A stretch of 64,000 nt of DNA from Flammula alnicola (taxonomy: Eukaryota; Basidiomycota; Agaricomycetes; Agaricales; Strophariaceae): positions 1 through 64,000 of the forward strand of contig JADNRV010000218.1 in the NCBI GenBank assembly GCA_015499995.1. The letters run 5' to 3'. Within the stretch, counting starts at the first letter, position 1. Each line of letters opens with the position of its first letter. Positions 22,518-34,984 of the stretch are shown here, one piece after another. A model generated the notes under the pieces. It did not search any database. It was not told where the DNA came from and worked only from the letters and a program-made list of their open reading frames with translations. The position numbers and the translations under genes were made by a program.

Positions 22518-24286
22518 TAAAGATGCTTAGTGCGGGGTGTGTGTGAACTACTAGATAATCAAGTAGTCGCTTTCAATAGACTTTGTAAGGTCTATTAAAG
22601 AGGTACTATCAAATCCGACTTGCTTCACTTTTAATAACTACTTTACTACACTCAAACACCCAAATCAATGTTTAGTTGACTTAGTTCGTCCAAGGAGAGG
22701 ATAATAGTTTTATAATATTGATACCTGATAGTAGGTGTGCAATAAAAGAAGGTGTTTAACTATGTAATGGTTCAGGCAAGGCCTTAGGCATGTTTATAGT
22801 CAATGGGTCATTTTAAGTCCAATAGACTTGTGTAAATTCTGATCTGGTACTCGGAAACTAGTGCTCTATGCACAAACTGCTAACTGATCTCACTTTATCT
22901 TGTTCTCCAATTGAGAAGATGGCTCTATGCCCTTTAACTTGTCTTTACTTGTCTCAAAAACTATACTTGTGGAAAGAGGTGTGCAGATGTCTTATCTGCT
23001 GACACTACAGTCCCTTAACAATGGCCAGAGGTGCGTAGATGCTTTCGTCCACTGACACTACAGTCCAGGTCCCCAGATGTCCTTTGACAAAGGGTAGGTT
23101 TTGAACAAGTCACTTAGACAGGTTCCTTGGCTTATAACTCTCTTTACTTGTCTTGGCAAATCACTTAGACATGCATTCTCATCTTAACAGTTTGTTTATA
23201 TCGTTACTTGGTTTCTTTTTATATTATGGGACTCTCGCTTTGAAGCTACTTGGTACTTAGAGGCGAAACACTTAAGATATAACTCTTAAGCGCTTGTATC
23301 TCATGGGTGGTAAATTGCTTGTATTCTACGGTGTTACAGGGCTGCTTATATACTACTGAGATGATATATTATTACATAGATGCAATGACAAAATATAGAG
23401 ATTTCATGGGCATTTGTGCGTAAGCAGCGGCCTTGTGGAGTACAGTTTCCGTGCTCATCTGCTCAATCATGCCTTTTTGGATGGATCGGGAGCTCAGATC
23501 GTCATCGGCTCAGCTAGCTTAAGCACCTAAGACTTAATCCCCCTCGACCGCATGGTATACAGGCTCGTGACCTTCCATTTTCATTGGTATCTTGTCCTGT
23601 CATTGGCTATGGACTGACCGGAGCATAGAAGCGCCTATGTCTCATCGGAGACTCTCGGGCAATCCGCGCACGTTCTGTCTGAGGTAATGCTTGTGATTAG
23701 GGTTGTAACCCTTCGTCCTCTGTACCCGATACTCTGGTACCCTCGGCGTGCATCTGGGATCTTGCTATGTCGAGTTATGCACCCCGGAAATCTTCCTGTA
23801 CCCAGTTATTACCCGATATGGTATGTGTTCCCAATTAGGTATCCCTCAGATCCGAGCTCTGATCGGCGTTGCTACAGGCGCGTCTATGGGCGTCTGCTTT
23901 ACCCCGGCTGCTCCACTGTCCTCGATGCCCTCGGCAATGTCACACGACCTGTCCTGTAATGTGCCTAGATGTCCGTTCTTTAATCTAGAGATCCGCGCCC
24001 TCACTGTATAGGCCGGATGGTTAAGATATTACTGAAAGGCGCCTATTTCCGTACACTTCATTAGATGTATTGACTAGTATCTCAATAGTTACTAATGATA
24101 ATGTCTTTATTAAACCGCGCATTCCTCGTTATCTTGCATAGTTTCCTCTAGTCCTTAGTAGTCTTGTCATTGTAATGTCCAGACTTGTAACATTTAGACT
24201 ACATTATAAGCTTTACTAAGTGCTAAAAATAGCTCAGGTAAGAAGAATAGTAGTCCATTCACAGCTAGCCGCTCACGGTCTCTTCA
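22518..24286 (-). repeat. probable solo gypsy LTR inside LINE-B, non-coding
   Basis: 1769 bp without LINE similarity or convincing coding frames, bracketed by gcgg (22514-22517 and 24287-24290); the LINE reads continuously when it is removed. In minus sense it starts TGAAGAGACCG and ends GCATCTTTA; the first 45 and last 45 bases form an imperfect inverted repeat around TGTGAA..GGACTACTA. Its start resembles the start of the gypsy 5' LTR at 48284 (TGATAGGGCCG, then GTGAAT). I therefore read it as a diverged solo LTR of that family; the short duplication leaves this open. Confidence 0.6.
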
Positions 24287-26194
24287 GCGGGTTTGAGGAT
24301 AAACCCCACACTCGCAACCAAGGGCCCTAGGGTCATCGATTTTGAACCGCTCGTAGTACGAGCCGATCAGAGCATGATTCATAATTAAACAGCACATGCG
24401 GGCAAAGAGCTGAGAGCTCTGACCGCCTACAAGGAGCCAAGGCCCGCCTTTGACGGGTGTTGGCCTGAGGGACTCGCCGCTGTTCAAGTCCTTAAGGTCC
24501 ATAAATTGGGACCCAAGATAAAGAGGATGCTCCTGGACCTCATTGGCCCAGTGTTTCCGCGACAACTTGTCTTCGTCTTTGCGAAGATAATCAAGAGAGA
24601 GTTGAGAGTCAAGCCCGGCGTGAACACCAGGCCTGCCCGCGACGAGGTCATGAGCCTCTTGATGGATGCCCCACTCCAAGTCAGAGGGAGACTCGACAAA
24701 TTCAACCCTATGGTTTGGAGATCTCTCAAACCATGGCTCAAGTAGATGACACACCAACAGCGAAACATGCTGAAAGGAATGCGGAGAAGGATCAACGGTG
24801 AGCCATGCAGCATGCATGGCGTCCGTGAAAATAATGACATGATTAACATCGGGATACTGAATGGCATTCGCGATGGCAATCCTGATGGCAAAGAGCTCCG
24901 CATCAGTGCTAGTAGCCCTGCCAGCAGAGTGGGATCCAGAATAAACCTGGCCACCCTCCCGTTTGATAACAACACTAGTAGCGACCTGCCATGGGCCCGG
25001 AGGTGCACTGCCATCTACTCCAGCATAGATAGAATGAGGCTCGTCATCGAGCTTCTCGATGAGCTTGTTAAGCATGATCTTCCATGCTGCATCAGGGTCT
25101 GCTGCATTGGAAAATTGGGGGAATTGAGTCCACTTGAACTGGTCAGAGAACCGATCCAATAGACGATGACCAGGTCGAGCCTCTGGAGCAAATGGCTCCA
25201 TAGGTTCGATCCTGAGAGGGAGACCATATGTGTTCTCCATGACAGCACTGAGCACCCTCGGGCGCTCGCTGACTCCCATAAACTCTGCAGACCTCACATG
25301 GGGTTCTGCTCGTTTAAGAAACGGTCCAGCCATAAGAGACCAGACTGGATGAGTATCTGAAAGGGTGGCAACACAGAACATAGCCCGATTGCACAATCTA
25401 TTCAGAAGTATAGGGATGGGGAGGAGGCCTGCAAGGGCCTCGACCCCTCCTGTAGGTGAAGTGCGGAATGCACCTGTGATCCAGATAGCTGCCTTATGCT
25501 GCATGGTCATAAGGTGTTTCATGATGCCTTTGCACTTGGCACCACAGAAATACCACATGCGAAACCCATAGGTAGCTATGGGCAGCACACATGTACGATA
25601 GAGGAGTCTCTTATGCATGGGCAAGAGACCCCTGGTGGAGGAACCAAGCATTTTCATCGAAGTAACCGATGTCAATGCCTTGGTGGTATAATACCGCGCA
25701 TGCTCGTTGAAAGTCAGCTTTCGGTCAAAATAAAAACCCAAGTATCGCCAGAATGGCTTGGGTTTTAGGGGAGTAGCTCCAGTGTATGGGGCATAGCCCA
25801 GGTCAATGGAGGGATTTTTCTTCTCGTGTGACCGGTCGAAGTGGAAAATCTCCGACTTTTCATGCTCAAGAGCGAGTGCGAACCTCGTAAAGAGGTCAAA
25901 TATAATAGCATATGCCATGGTAAGCATAGCATTATTCCCTTGAAGTGAGCCACCCTGAGTAATCAAGGTGCCATCATCAACATATGAGAGCAAGTCGACC
26001 TGCCGAGGAATTTCCCCAGTGGCACGCTGCTTGAACAAACGCATAATAGGTGAAAGGTAGAGGGCAGAAAGGACCGGCGACAATGCCGACTCTTGTCTGA
26101 CCCCCACATCTGCCTGAAGAGGGTCTGACAGAAAGGAATTCCATGTATACCGTGTTTTCCTGTCTATCAGATAAGATGCAAAAAACTTGACCAC
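24284..26194 (-). pseudogene. LINE-B ORF2: RT palm, thumb and RNase H
   Basis: A 636-codon open frame from 26194. It has GVRQESALSPVLSALYL, LLSYVDDGTLITQGG with the catalytic Asp pair, IDLGYAPYTGATPLKPKPFWRYLGFYFDRK, RNase H AGVDGSAPPGPWQ, TDAELFAIRIAI and FTDAMHAAW, and ends in CECGVYPQTR where the solo LTR interrupts the C-terminal finger. It is almost free of disabling changes, suggesting a younger copy than LINE-A, but lacks ORF1, endonuclease and RT fingers. Confidence 0.92.
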
Positions 26195-26233
26195 CAGCGG
26201 TGGAAAGCCAAGCTTCCGGAAGATGTGCTATGC

Positions 26234-28236
26234 ATGGAACTCCTTTTTGTCAGATCCTTTGCAGGCAGATGTGGGGGTGGGCCAGGGATCGGCCTTGTCC
26301 CCTGTCTTGTCAGCCATCTACCTGGCGCCTATTATGCGCCTGTTTGAGAAGCGGTCCCTCGACCTTGGGTTGAGAGTCGACCTTCTCTCCTATGTTGATG
26401 ATGGCACACTCATAGTGCAGGATGAGTGACTGGATCACAATATCACGATGCTTAAGAAGGCATATGCTGTTATCTTCGAACTGTTCAAGGCATTTGCTTT
26501 GGTGCTTGAGCACGACAAGTCTGAGATCTTTCATTTCGATCAGTCTCACTCTAGCTATAATCCTGGCATTGATCTCAGGTATGCACCTTATACCGGGAAT
26601 TGTGCTAATTATCTCAAGCCTAAGCCATTTTGGTGGTACCTAGGCTTTTATTTTGATTGCAAGCTCACTTTCAACGAGCATGTTCAGTATTACTCCACCA
26701 AGGGTTTCACATCGGTTGTGTCAATGTGGATGCTTGGGTCATCCACTCGGGGGCTCCTGCCTATGCAGAAGTGCCTTCTCTATCACACATGTGTGATTCC
26801 TATATTCACTTATGGGTATCGCATGTGGTTTTTCAAGGGTGCCCGTAATAAGGGCCTCATTAAACAGCTTACGCAGGTTCAGCATAAGGCTGCTCTCTGA
26901 ATTATGGATGCATTCCATACTTTGCCCTCAGGAGGGGTGGAGGCCCTTGTGGGCCTCCTACCCATCCCTATACTTCTCGAGAGATTGCGCGATCATTCTA
27001 CAATTCATGTCATCACTCTTTCTGATACCCATCTGGTCCAGTCTTTCATGCCCAGATCATCACTTAAGCACACGACCCCCCCCCCCCATGTCAGTTGAAT
27101 GTATGCCTGCCGCTCATCGCCGTAAGGTGATGGGTGCTCTTATGGATAATGTAAATTATTCCAATGTCCCTGTTGAGTCCATGGAGCCATTTGCTCCTGA
27201 GGCTTGTCTGGGTTATCAAATCCTTGATTGGTTCTCTGATCGGTTCAAGTGGCTTTTCAAGCCACACTTTAGCAGGTCTGAAGATCTTGAAGCAGCTTGG
27301 AGGTTGGTTTTGGATGCATCCCTTGAGTCTCGAGGATAATCTTGATGCTGCATATGCTGGTGTCGATGGCTCCTGCCCTCTAGGGTGGCAAGCTGCCACT
27401 GGTGTTGTTATCAAACGGCAGGGTGCACAGGTTTATTCTGAGTGTCATTCTGCTGGGAGGGCCTTGTCTTCAGATGCCGAGCTCCTTGCCATTCACGTCG
27501 CGATCTCCAATGCCATTGGCTTTGGAGATGTTAAATGCATTACTATCTTCACTGATGCGATGCATGCTGCTCGTCTCTCAGTGGATCCCTCTCCACATTC
27601 CTTCCAGCTTCAATTGCTGATGGTGTGTCATACTCTTGAACCTTGGTTTAGGCGCTCACCTTATCACAAGATTACTTTCATAGAGTCTCCCTCCGACATG
27701 GAGTGGGGCGTTCATCAGGAAGCACATGATCTCATTGCTGGTATGCATGGCATTGCCATCATTTCTGCCACCAAACTCTCTCTTCAGTATGTCTGCGACT
27801 TTGTGGACAAATCAGCATGCGCAGATTCCAAACAACGAGTTTCCGATCAGCCGTTGTTTCCGATCAGCCTCATCTCTTGGGCTCTAATTTCATGAGTCTT
27901 GATGGGTCAAACGGAGATCCTGTCCAGCCTACTCCCACTTGTGGGGAACCTTGGCTTGAATCTGGCAATCAGAGCTCTGCACTCTTTGCCTGCATGTCCC
28001 GTTTAATTACAAATCATGCACCGATTGGCTCATACTATGAGCGGTTCAAAATCGATGACCCTAGGGCCCTCAGTTGTGAGTGTGGAGTTTATCCTCAGAC
28101 TCGCGATCATATTTTCAAGTGCAAAAAACAGCCTTGGACTCGCCGGAAACTGAAACTTGTTTCGGAGCTGGTGAATTATCTGTTGGAGCACCCCACAGCA
28201 TTCTCCTTCCCCTGGCACCCAGCTGGAGTCAGATGA
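26234..28236 (+). pseudogene. LINE-A ORF2, RT palm to terminal zinc finger
   Basis: Second half of LINE-A ORF2, in several frames. YVDDGTLIVQDE is followed by a stop at 26426-26428, a frame to 26900 with a stop replacing Trp, a shift at the poly(C) run near 27075, and RNase H in the 27164-27895 frame (AGVDGSCPLGWQ, SSDAELLAIHVAI, FTDAMHAARLSVDPS). A short local duplication occurs near 27840 (two copies of a VSDQP segment). The last frame 27817-28236 holds the CXC..H..C finger and ends GVR. Confidence 0.85.
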
Positions 28237-28332
28237 GGGACTCTGGGAAGGGGGCGATCCTGATCGCGGGGGACTCACAGTCAAATCTACTCGACTACCT
28301 GTGATGTGTTTCCGTTCAGCGGCAGCGAAGTT

Positions 28333-30334
28333 GAGGTCTTTGCTGTGCCCCCCCTATGCAATACTTTTCATTCCTCCACTGATTCCTCCTGGAATGACCG
28401 GATTCCAGAGGAATGGACCGGAATCCACAGGAATAGACCGGAATTCACAGGAATGGACTCAATTCCGCAGGAATCCTGACCGGAATCCACAGGAATGACC
28501 AAAAGTCCGGTTAGGACTTCAACTGGGTGGACTGAGACAGAACTCAGAGAAAAATATCACTTAAAAATTTTGCATCTTTCAGGAATTGAACTCAGAGCCC
28601 CAGAAGAAATCCAGTAGCTAATATCCCAGACCATTTAACCATTAGACCAGAGAACTATTGCTAACCTATCAAAAACATCGGACTACATACCCTATCTATC
28701 TATAATATATTTGTAGATTGCGTAATCAATTCTGAGAGATTCAGGGTCAAAGGGTTACCATCAGATTCAGAATTTTAAGGAGATTACAAATATGTATTTA
28801 TTTGGTCTGTTTTGGGGACCGTGGGAACTTTTTGCCAAAAAAAAGTAACTGTAGAGCATGCTTCCAGAATCACAAATATATCAAAATCATGTGACTAGCT
28901 GCTTTCGTCATTGAGAAAAACGCAAAAAAACTCGCCCAAAGCCGGCAGTTTTGAAAATTGCACTTGCTAAATATGAAATATCTTGATTAGAAATAGGTCC
29001 CACAGTCTTATTTTGATGTCATTTTATGTAATAGTGTGATATTTTCACATTGTTGCTAAAAATAACCATATTTCCTTTTTTGGAAAAACCAGATTCCGGT
29101 GGCCATTCCGTTCCGGCCATTCCTGTTGGGTATTCCGGTTGCAGCTTATTCCGGTCTGCATTCCTCCGAAATGAAATTTCGCATTTTGGCTGGCCTCTCA
29201 GCCAAAATGACCCAAAAATTATTCCTCCGGAATGACCGGATTCTGCAGGATTCCGGTAGGAATCAGTGGAGGACAATAAAGACCTCCCCCTATGCCTACC
29301 GGAATCCGGTGGAATCCGGTGGAATATAGGGCCATTCTGGTGGAATCTCCTGCCAAATTTCTGAATTTTTTTGAAAAAGGGGCAAATTCCGAGATTCCAC
29401 TGGAATGTTGACCAGAATGCAACAGGAGTGGAATGGCTGGAATGGAACAACCAGATATTCCACTGGAATGGAATAGAAATGCATTATGATTTGGTGATTT
29501 CTGATGTCTATATATAGAAATAGACATCAGTTCCTGTCTGTGGTATTGAAATAAAATTGGATAGTGTGCCAAGACATATTCCCAATTAGGAAATTCAATA
29601 TTTGGATTAGGTGATTTTGAAAAGACTCGGGTTTGGTCAAGTTTTTTGCAGTTTTCTCATCAACAAGAGCAGCAGATCATATGATTTCTAAAGGTACACA
29701 GGTTTCACAGCAGGTGCTATAATTACCTTTTTAGGCATAAAATTCCCATGGTCCTCAAAACAGCCTAAATATGGTAATATTGCCTGTCTGGGACACATAA
29801 TATAGATATATTTAGAATCTCCTCAAAATGCTAAATCTGATGGTACCTTATTGATCCTGAATCACTCACACGTCAGTCACATAACATATGTATCTCAAAT
29901 AGACAAATAAAGCATATAAAGGAGTCAATTTGCACATGTCACACCTGTGTGACATGTGACTCCTGTGCTTGAATTTTTGGTTTCAGACACCTGCCAGATT
30001 AGTGTGGACTCTGTGGTTTTTGCAACCTGTTTTAGATGATTTTGGACCCTAAATTTCTATATTTAGATTTGGTTTTTGCTGAGTGGTTTTTTGACAAAGG
30101 GCTTGGGATACAGGACAGGTGTGACTTTTTTGCCAAATTCAAGGGCCTGTGACATGTGACATCTGAATTGAACAAAATACAATGTATTCCAGTCTATTCC
30201 AGTGGATTTTGGTCCCATTCCAGTCCATTCCAGTCTCATTCCACTGGAATCCAGTCTATTCCACTGGAATCCAGTTCCATTCCACCAGATTCCACTCATT
30301 CCAACTTGAATAGGTGGGGCACAGCAAAGTACTG
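28333..30334. mobile_element. hAT-like MITE B, interrupted by MITE Rep2
   Basis: Left end GAGGTCTTTGCTGTGCCCC (28333), right end reading CAGTACTTTGCTGTGCCCC on the minus strand (30334). The interior is the reverse of the MITE at 48525-49660, including shared blocks around a CACATGTCACAGG and a TATATAGAAATAGACAT motif. Rep2 (28359-29286) sits inside the left terminus. The left flank is LINE-A 3' UTR, the right flank unrelated, and no duplication is evident. Confidence 0.78.
28359..29286. mobile_element. hAT-like MITE Rep2 with 8-bp TSD
   Basis: 928 bp, flanked by cccctatg (28351-28358 and 29287-29294), the 8-bp duplication expected for hAT. The ends are CAATACTTTTCATTCCTCCACTG and, on the other strand, GAGGTCTTTATTGTCCTCCACTG. 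It contains many GGAATCC and GGAATGACC repeats. On the minus strand an embedded tRNA-like segment has an A-box-like TGGTCTAATGGTTA (28649-28636) and a B-box-like GAGTTCAATTCC (28593-28582). A truncated copy is at 42942-43750. No coding. Confidence 0.85.
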
Positions 30335-32257
30335 CAACCTCCCAGTATCATGGGATACCAGTCTGCCATATGTCGTTTATTATATACAGTTGCTGAGCTA
30401 TGGGATCACCTGTCTGTTAAAACAAGTAGAGCAGACTGCAAGTCAATTAATATGTTATAATTAAGAGGATCCTGTACACGAACACACCAGCAGAAGCTGT
30501 GCAATGTTAGGTGAGCTTGGTTTCAACAGAGTAAAAAATAGGCCATCCAAAAATAATAGGCTCTCTTGCAACTAATTTTTTTTTTCTATTCTAATTTACT
30601 TTTTTGTCTTACTTACAGGATGCAGAAGTGTTCTACACTTTTTTGACATATTTTGAAAATTCAATGCATGCAGGATTTTCAAACAAAAAAGTAAATTAGA
30701 ATAGGAAAAAAAAAATCAGTTGCAAAAATGCTGCATTCTTCTGCTTCTTCTTTGACTTAAAAATAAATGCTGAGAATTATTAGTCATCTCCTGCTTTATT
30801 TTTATAAATTACTGATCTCTCCCACTTCTTTATGTAGTTAGCAGGGTCTTTGGGTGCAGCTTCTTTGGGTGCTTCTTTTTATACTTAAAAATCAATATTG
30901 AGAATTATTGGTCATCTCCTGTTTTATTTTTATCAATCACTGATCCCTCCCACTTCTTTATGTATTTAGTATATATGTATGTGTGGATGGATGTGTGTAT
31001 AATACTGTAAATTTAAAAATGATACTGGCCTTTCTTGCAACTGAATAAAATACACTATCAAAACATAATCTATTATTTTTTTTTTGCTTTTTGTTATTTG
31101 TATTGACTAATAATATTCAGGTGCAACCCATAGGCTATATGAGAAGACAACAACATTAACTGCATATTTGTTTTCTTCTTGAATATTATTTAGTTTACTA
31201 AACCATATTTGAGTTCACTTGGAATGCCACTCATGATCTTCTGCACAGCTCCTCAATTCAACATCTGTTCCTCCACAATGCCCTTTGTGATGAAACAGAA
31301 GATACAAACAACCTTTGTCTGTACACCATGTCACCTGTGCACTCTACTGAAAGCAGTAGCATATAAATTTGTCTAAGCACCTGGACTGCCTATCCTCACT
31401 ATTATCTTTATTGTTATCAGAATCTGAGTCAATTCTATCTACCAGCTCCTGCTGCAACATCAACAACCCAATGCTAACACATGCCTCAAAGTCCAGCAAT
31501 AGTTGCTTAATAGAATAAATATCAAGAGTGAAAGATTAAATTTAATGTGAGTATGACAGACAAAACAAGAAAAAATATGCAAAGCACATAGAAACTTCTA
31601 GAAAAGCAAAGAGAAGAAAGAAAAAAAGAAAGAAAGCTCAACAAAGAAAAAAGCTTTCTAGAATCATCAAAACACCAAAGAAACAAAATTAATATTTTGC
31701 TATGCCCTGTGAAGATATGAGACATAATCTATGACTCAACATTCAGCAGCTTCTATTCTTGTGTCTTTGCTTTTACCATTACCTTTACCTACAATGACAA
31801 CCTTGCAGTATGTTGCCCTTATTATTCCAACTAAAAATCATTTCTAACTATTATCATTTAGATCAAACCTCATATTAAGCACTCAATTTAGAAATTCCTG
31901 AGCAAGTCATGTGTGATGTTTTATTTTATTAGTACAGTTGGAAGTTGTTAATCATTTTCTATAGGATCTCAAAACTGTCAGCACCTAAAGCAGAGAGTAA
32001 TACCCTAGCCTGTTGGGTTTGAGAGTCGATATTCAGGGTATTCAGGAATTACTCCTGAAACTAATTTGACTCTGAAATCTCAGCCAGTTGTTTTACTGTG
32101 AGGTGCCTCTTTTTGCTTGAGAAGATGGTGCACAAAGTGAAGTCTGGTAAAACACTGGTTCTCCTCTTGATAGAGCATGGTGGTGTTATACATGGTGAGT
32201 TCTAATTCCTTGTGCCCCTTCACAACTCCAATTACTAGGTCCTAGCAATATCCATAT
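30335..32257. other. AT-rich stretch with small repeats, no confident gene
   Basis: Contains a foldback (30566-30725) and a diverged direct repeat (30760-30843 and 30886-30968, each with a GAGAATTATTxGTCATCTCCTG block). A minus frame near 31190-31400 has a short Cys/His-rich run (WCTDKGCLYLLFHHKGHC), too short to identify. Lys-rich plus-frame sequence at 31550-31690 reflects A-rich DNA. Confidence 0.55.
30566..30725. repeat. 160-bp foldback element
   Basis: Arms of about 40 bp: TTGCAACTAATTTTTT at the left, and its near-complement AAAAAATCAGTTGCAA at the right, extending through CTATTCTAATTTACTTTTTTG. The spacer is about 80 bp. It could be a miniature foldback transposon or an RNA hairpin. 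Confidence 0.7.
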
Positions 32258-32932
32258 ATGCTCATTCTTGCCAAGCACCACTGCCCCACTATGCAAATGC
32301 TTGAGCAACATGAGAAGGTGTGCCTCCACTCTCACAAGGCACATGCTGAAGCCTGCATCATCAAGGGGAAGACCAAAGCCACTCCTGAGGACAAGGGATG
32401 CACCAGAAACCCAACTCATCTAAGGACAATTATGAGACCAAAGCTGCTGATGACAGACAAAAAGATGACAAAGACCACTAAAAGAAAGCAAGACTGAAAA
32501 CCAGAGAAAGTGCAGAAACAGGCAGCTAAGGTGACTGAAGCATGGCAGAAGCAGAAGCTGCCAGCATATAGGATTGAGCCTAAGACTAGTACATTGAGGA
32601 AATCCCAGGAAGAGAACATGACAAAGAAGATGTAGGCAGACAAGCAGAAAGCACAGACCATAAAGCAGGCATGGACAATGATCTACAATGTGTTGTTGCC
32701 AGAGGCAAAGATGGCAAAGGCAAAGGCAGTAAAGACAAAACAGGATGTGTCTCAGCAGAAGAACATCAATAATAAGGAAAAAAGACAGCAGAAGCACCTC
32801 AAGATCAAGGCTGCTGCTAATGCAAGTTGCAAAGCTGCCAACAGAAAGGATGCTGTGACTGCCCAGACTGTCTACTCCCAACCTCAAGGGATGGCAGCAT
32901 GTGGAGCAGACTACACAACTAGAGCCATATAG
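32258..32932 (+). pseudogene. degenerate Lys/Gln/Ala-rich reading frame, unknown
   Basis: One plus frame stays open apart from two stops: TGA at 32495-32497 and TAG near 32633. The predicted chain is very basic and rich in Lys, Gln and Ala with coiled-coil-like stretches (EKVQKQAAKVTEAWQKQKL; AKMAKAKAVKTKQDVSQQ) and an N-terminal HSHKAHAEACI segment. The TGA could derive from CGA. I do not recognise a family. It could be the N-terminal part of a decayed transposon gene or a low-complexity artefact of A-rich DNA. No clean start is evident. Confidence 0.35.
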
Positions 32933-33300
32933 AACATGCAAACTCTTTTTTCAAGCAACAAATGCAGGCATCTTCTTCCATTCCACAATCAATCTGTTTA
33001 TCTCCTGGTAATAATAACCCAAAGTCACTACAGAGGAATTTATCAAAGAAAATATAAGTAGATGAGAAGATAAAACTTACAACAGCATAAATCAGCAGGG
33101 ATAAAAGGAGATGTGAATGCCATAGTCAGTAATGTTCATGAAGAAGAAAGACAGATGAAAATGGAGAGAGAAAAAGTTCAATATAAGAAGTTCAATATAA
33201 GTCATGTGATCAAGTATTATGTAGCAAATATGGCCAATTTTATGACTGGCTTTATGCTGCACTTTGTACACAATTCTGCTGGCTTTGTGATAGACTTTGT

Positions 33301-34779
33301 CAGTATTTTACCCTCCTTCACCTATTTCTGGTGGACTCCACAGACTCCACATAAAATAGGTGGAGTCCAGATGGACTTTTGATGGATTTTATATGAAACC
33401 AAAAAAAGCTGTATGACTCCACCTGGACTCCACAAGGAGTCCAGATGGACTTCATATAAACTCCAGATGGACTCTATATAGAGTCCACAAATGATGCAAC
33501 TTCAACTGGTGGATTTGGACAAAACCCAGAGCTACCAGAAAGCGAGCAGAACAAATTATTTAACCACTACACCAAAAAACCTTGTTTATCCAAGCAAAAA
33601 GCACCCTATATACCCCTTTTTCTATAATATATCTATCTATTGTGTGACTAATGTCACAAGATTCAGAGTCAAGTAGAGCACCATCAGATTCAGATTCAGA
33701 AATTTAAGGAGATCCTCATGCACCAAGTTATGTCAGCATGGTATATTGCTTTATTTCGGTAGTGCCAGGCACTATGGGAAATTTTTGCCAAAAAAGGTAG
33801 ATATAGAGCCTGCTTTCAGAACCCTGAATATGCAAAAATCATATTAATAGATGCTTCAGTTTTTCCACCTCCCAAAGATTTTTGTAATGTTTAGAGGCTA
33901 AAATGTGCAGATCTCTGTTTTGGATCAGCTCTCCACCATCAAATTTAAACATGTCTTCCTCAATTAGTTTGAATGTATGACTTCTCCTTTTAGTTAACAT
34001 CCTATCACTGATTACTTATGTTTGCAGGCCATTTTCACATCTATAAGACTGGAAGGGTTCATTCATCATGACATTAGCGAGAGTAATTTAATAATTTGGC
34101 ATGAAGGCCCCACAAGAGTCTCTGAAAAACCCTCAATCAGCATTCTGAATGACTTCAATATGGCAATGTCATAATCAACAAGACTCATAACCTCACAGGA
34201 ACACTGCCTTTCATGGCTTTCAGGCTTCTAGATAAAGCATTACCTCCTTCCTGGCACTATAAAGTTCATTTCATCAAAAATGCATATAATAGTAATTTAT
34301 TTAGACATGCACCATTCCTGTGCATCTATACCCAGTGCCGGTGCTGGTGCCAATGCATAGGTGACCTGTCGGCACCCTAGTAATCTTTCCAAAGCTTATA
34401 TCCCACTCTTTCAGTTAACTTACATTATGCTCATTTCATCGAAAATGCATATAATGGTAATTTATTTAGACACGCACATTCCTGTCCATCTCTGCCCAGT
34501 GCCAGTGCTGGTACTGACTCATAGGTGACCTGTCAGCACTCTAATAATTTTTCTGAAGCTCATATTCCAGTCTTTTGGTCAATTCACATTACACTCATTT
34601 TGCTGGGACTCCTGTTTCATTATAAAACCAGCAGACTCTGCACTCCTGATGGAGTCCAGCATAAAATTTGGCTGGGCTGTTAGTTAAAAAAAGTGCACAT
34701 AGACTCCACATAGACTCTACCACTCTGCCAGAGTCCATCCAGAGTCCACCAGAAATAAGAGAAGGAGAGTAAAGACCTT
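33301..34779. mobile_element. candidate hAT-like MITE Y
   Basis: Left end CAGTATTTTACCCTCC; right end, on the other strand, AAGGTCTTTACTCTCC. These match the head and tail ends of the element at 52857-54953. Interior near the ends is rich in GGAGTCCA and TGGACTCC. An A-box-like TGGTGTAGTGGTTAA lies on the minus strand at about 33575-33560. No 8-bp duplication was found, so boundaries are less sure. Confidence 0.5.
34264..34600. repeat. tandem duplication of about 166 bp
   Basis: Two diverged copies, from about 34265 and 34431, each starting TCATTTCATCxAAAATGCATATAAT and containing GCCxGTGCTGGT and ATAGGTGACCTGTC. Inside MITE Y. Confidence 0.75.
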
Positions 34780-34984
34780 CTATTTCAACAGTATGCTTCA
34801 ATAATGACAACACATCCACCAGCTGCAGATATGCAAAACTGAGCCGGCAGGATGCAATGCCCCCACTGCATCCCTCACAAATGCACTGTGCTGCAGGCAA
34901 GTAAAATGATGCTGATAGTAACATCACACATGGCCTACTGCAACCACAACCATCATGTGACAGGTATGCCACAGCACCAACAGC

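Larger units (their letters stand above)
21788..26217 (-). mobile_element. LINE-B, 5'-truncated, with 16-bp target duplication
   Basis: Minus-strand LINE inserted in LINE-A. Target duplication ggaagatgtgctatgc at 21772-21787 and 26218-26233. The 3' end is an interrupted poly(A) (poly(T) 21788-21847), then a 3' UTR and ORF2 sequence to about 22513. A solo LTR fills 22518-24286. ORF2 continues at 24291-26217 and starts abruptly at KLGFPPLVVKFF, a 5' truncation typical of target-primed reverse transcription. The truncation point shares GGAAG with the target. Confidence 0.93.
20497..28332 (+). mobile_element. LINE-A, split in two by LINE-B
   Basis: The plus-strand LINE occupies 20497-21787 (late endonuclease, RT fingers and palm start) and 26234-28332 (RT palm to 3' UTR). 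The halves join at the codons for ERKMCYAWNSFL once LINE-B and one copy of the 16-bp duplication are removed. The right half has YVDDGTLI, RNase H (AGVDGSCPLGW, TDAMHAARLSVD) and the terminal finger CECGVYPQTRDHIFKC. Stops at 26426, 26898 and elsewhere, and a C10 run near 27070, break the frame. The 3' UTR is cut at 28332 by a MITE, so no poly(A) remains. Confidence 0.87.

Noticed and set aside
31522..31725. A small hydrophobic minus-strand protein (Phe/Leu/Ser-rich)
   Set aside because: It is the complement of an A-rich Lys-type stretch; no start context or homologue features.
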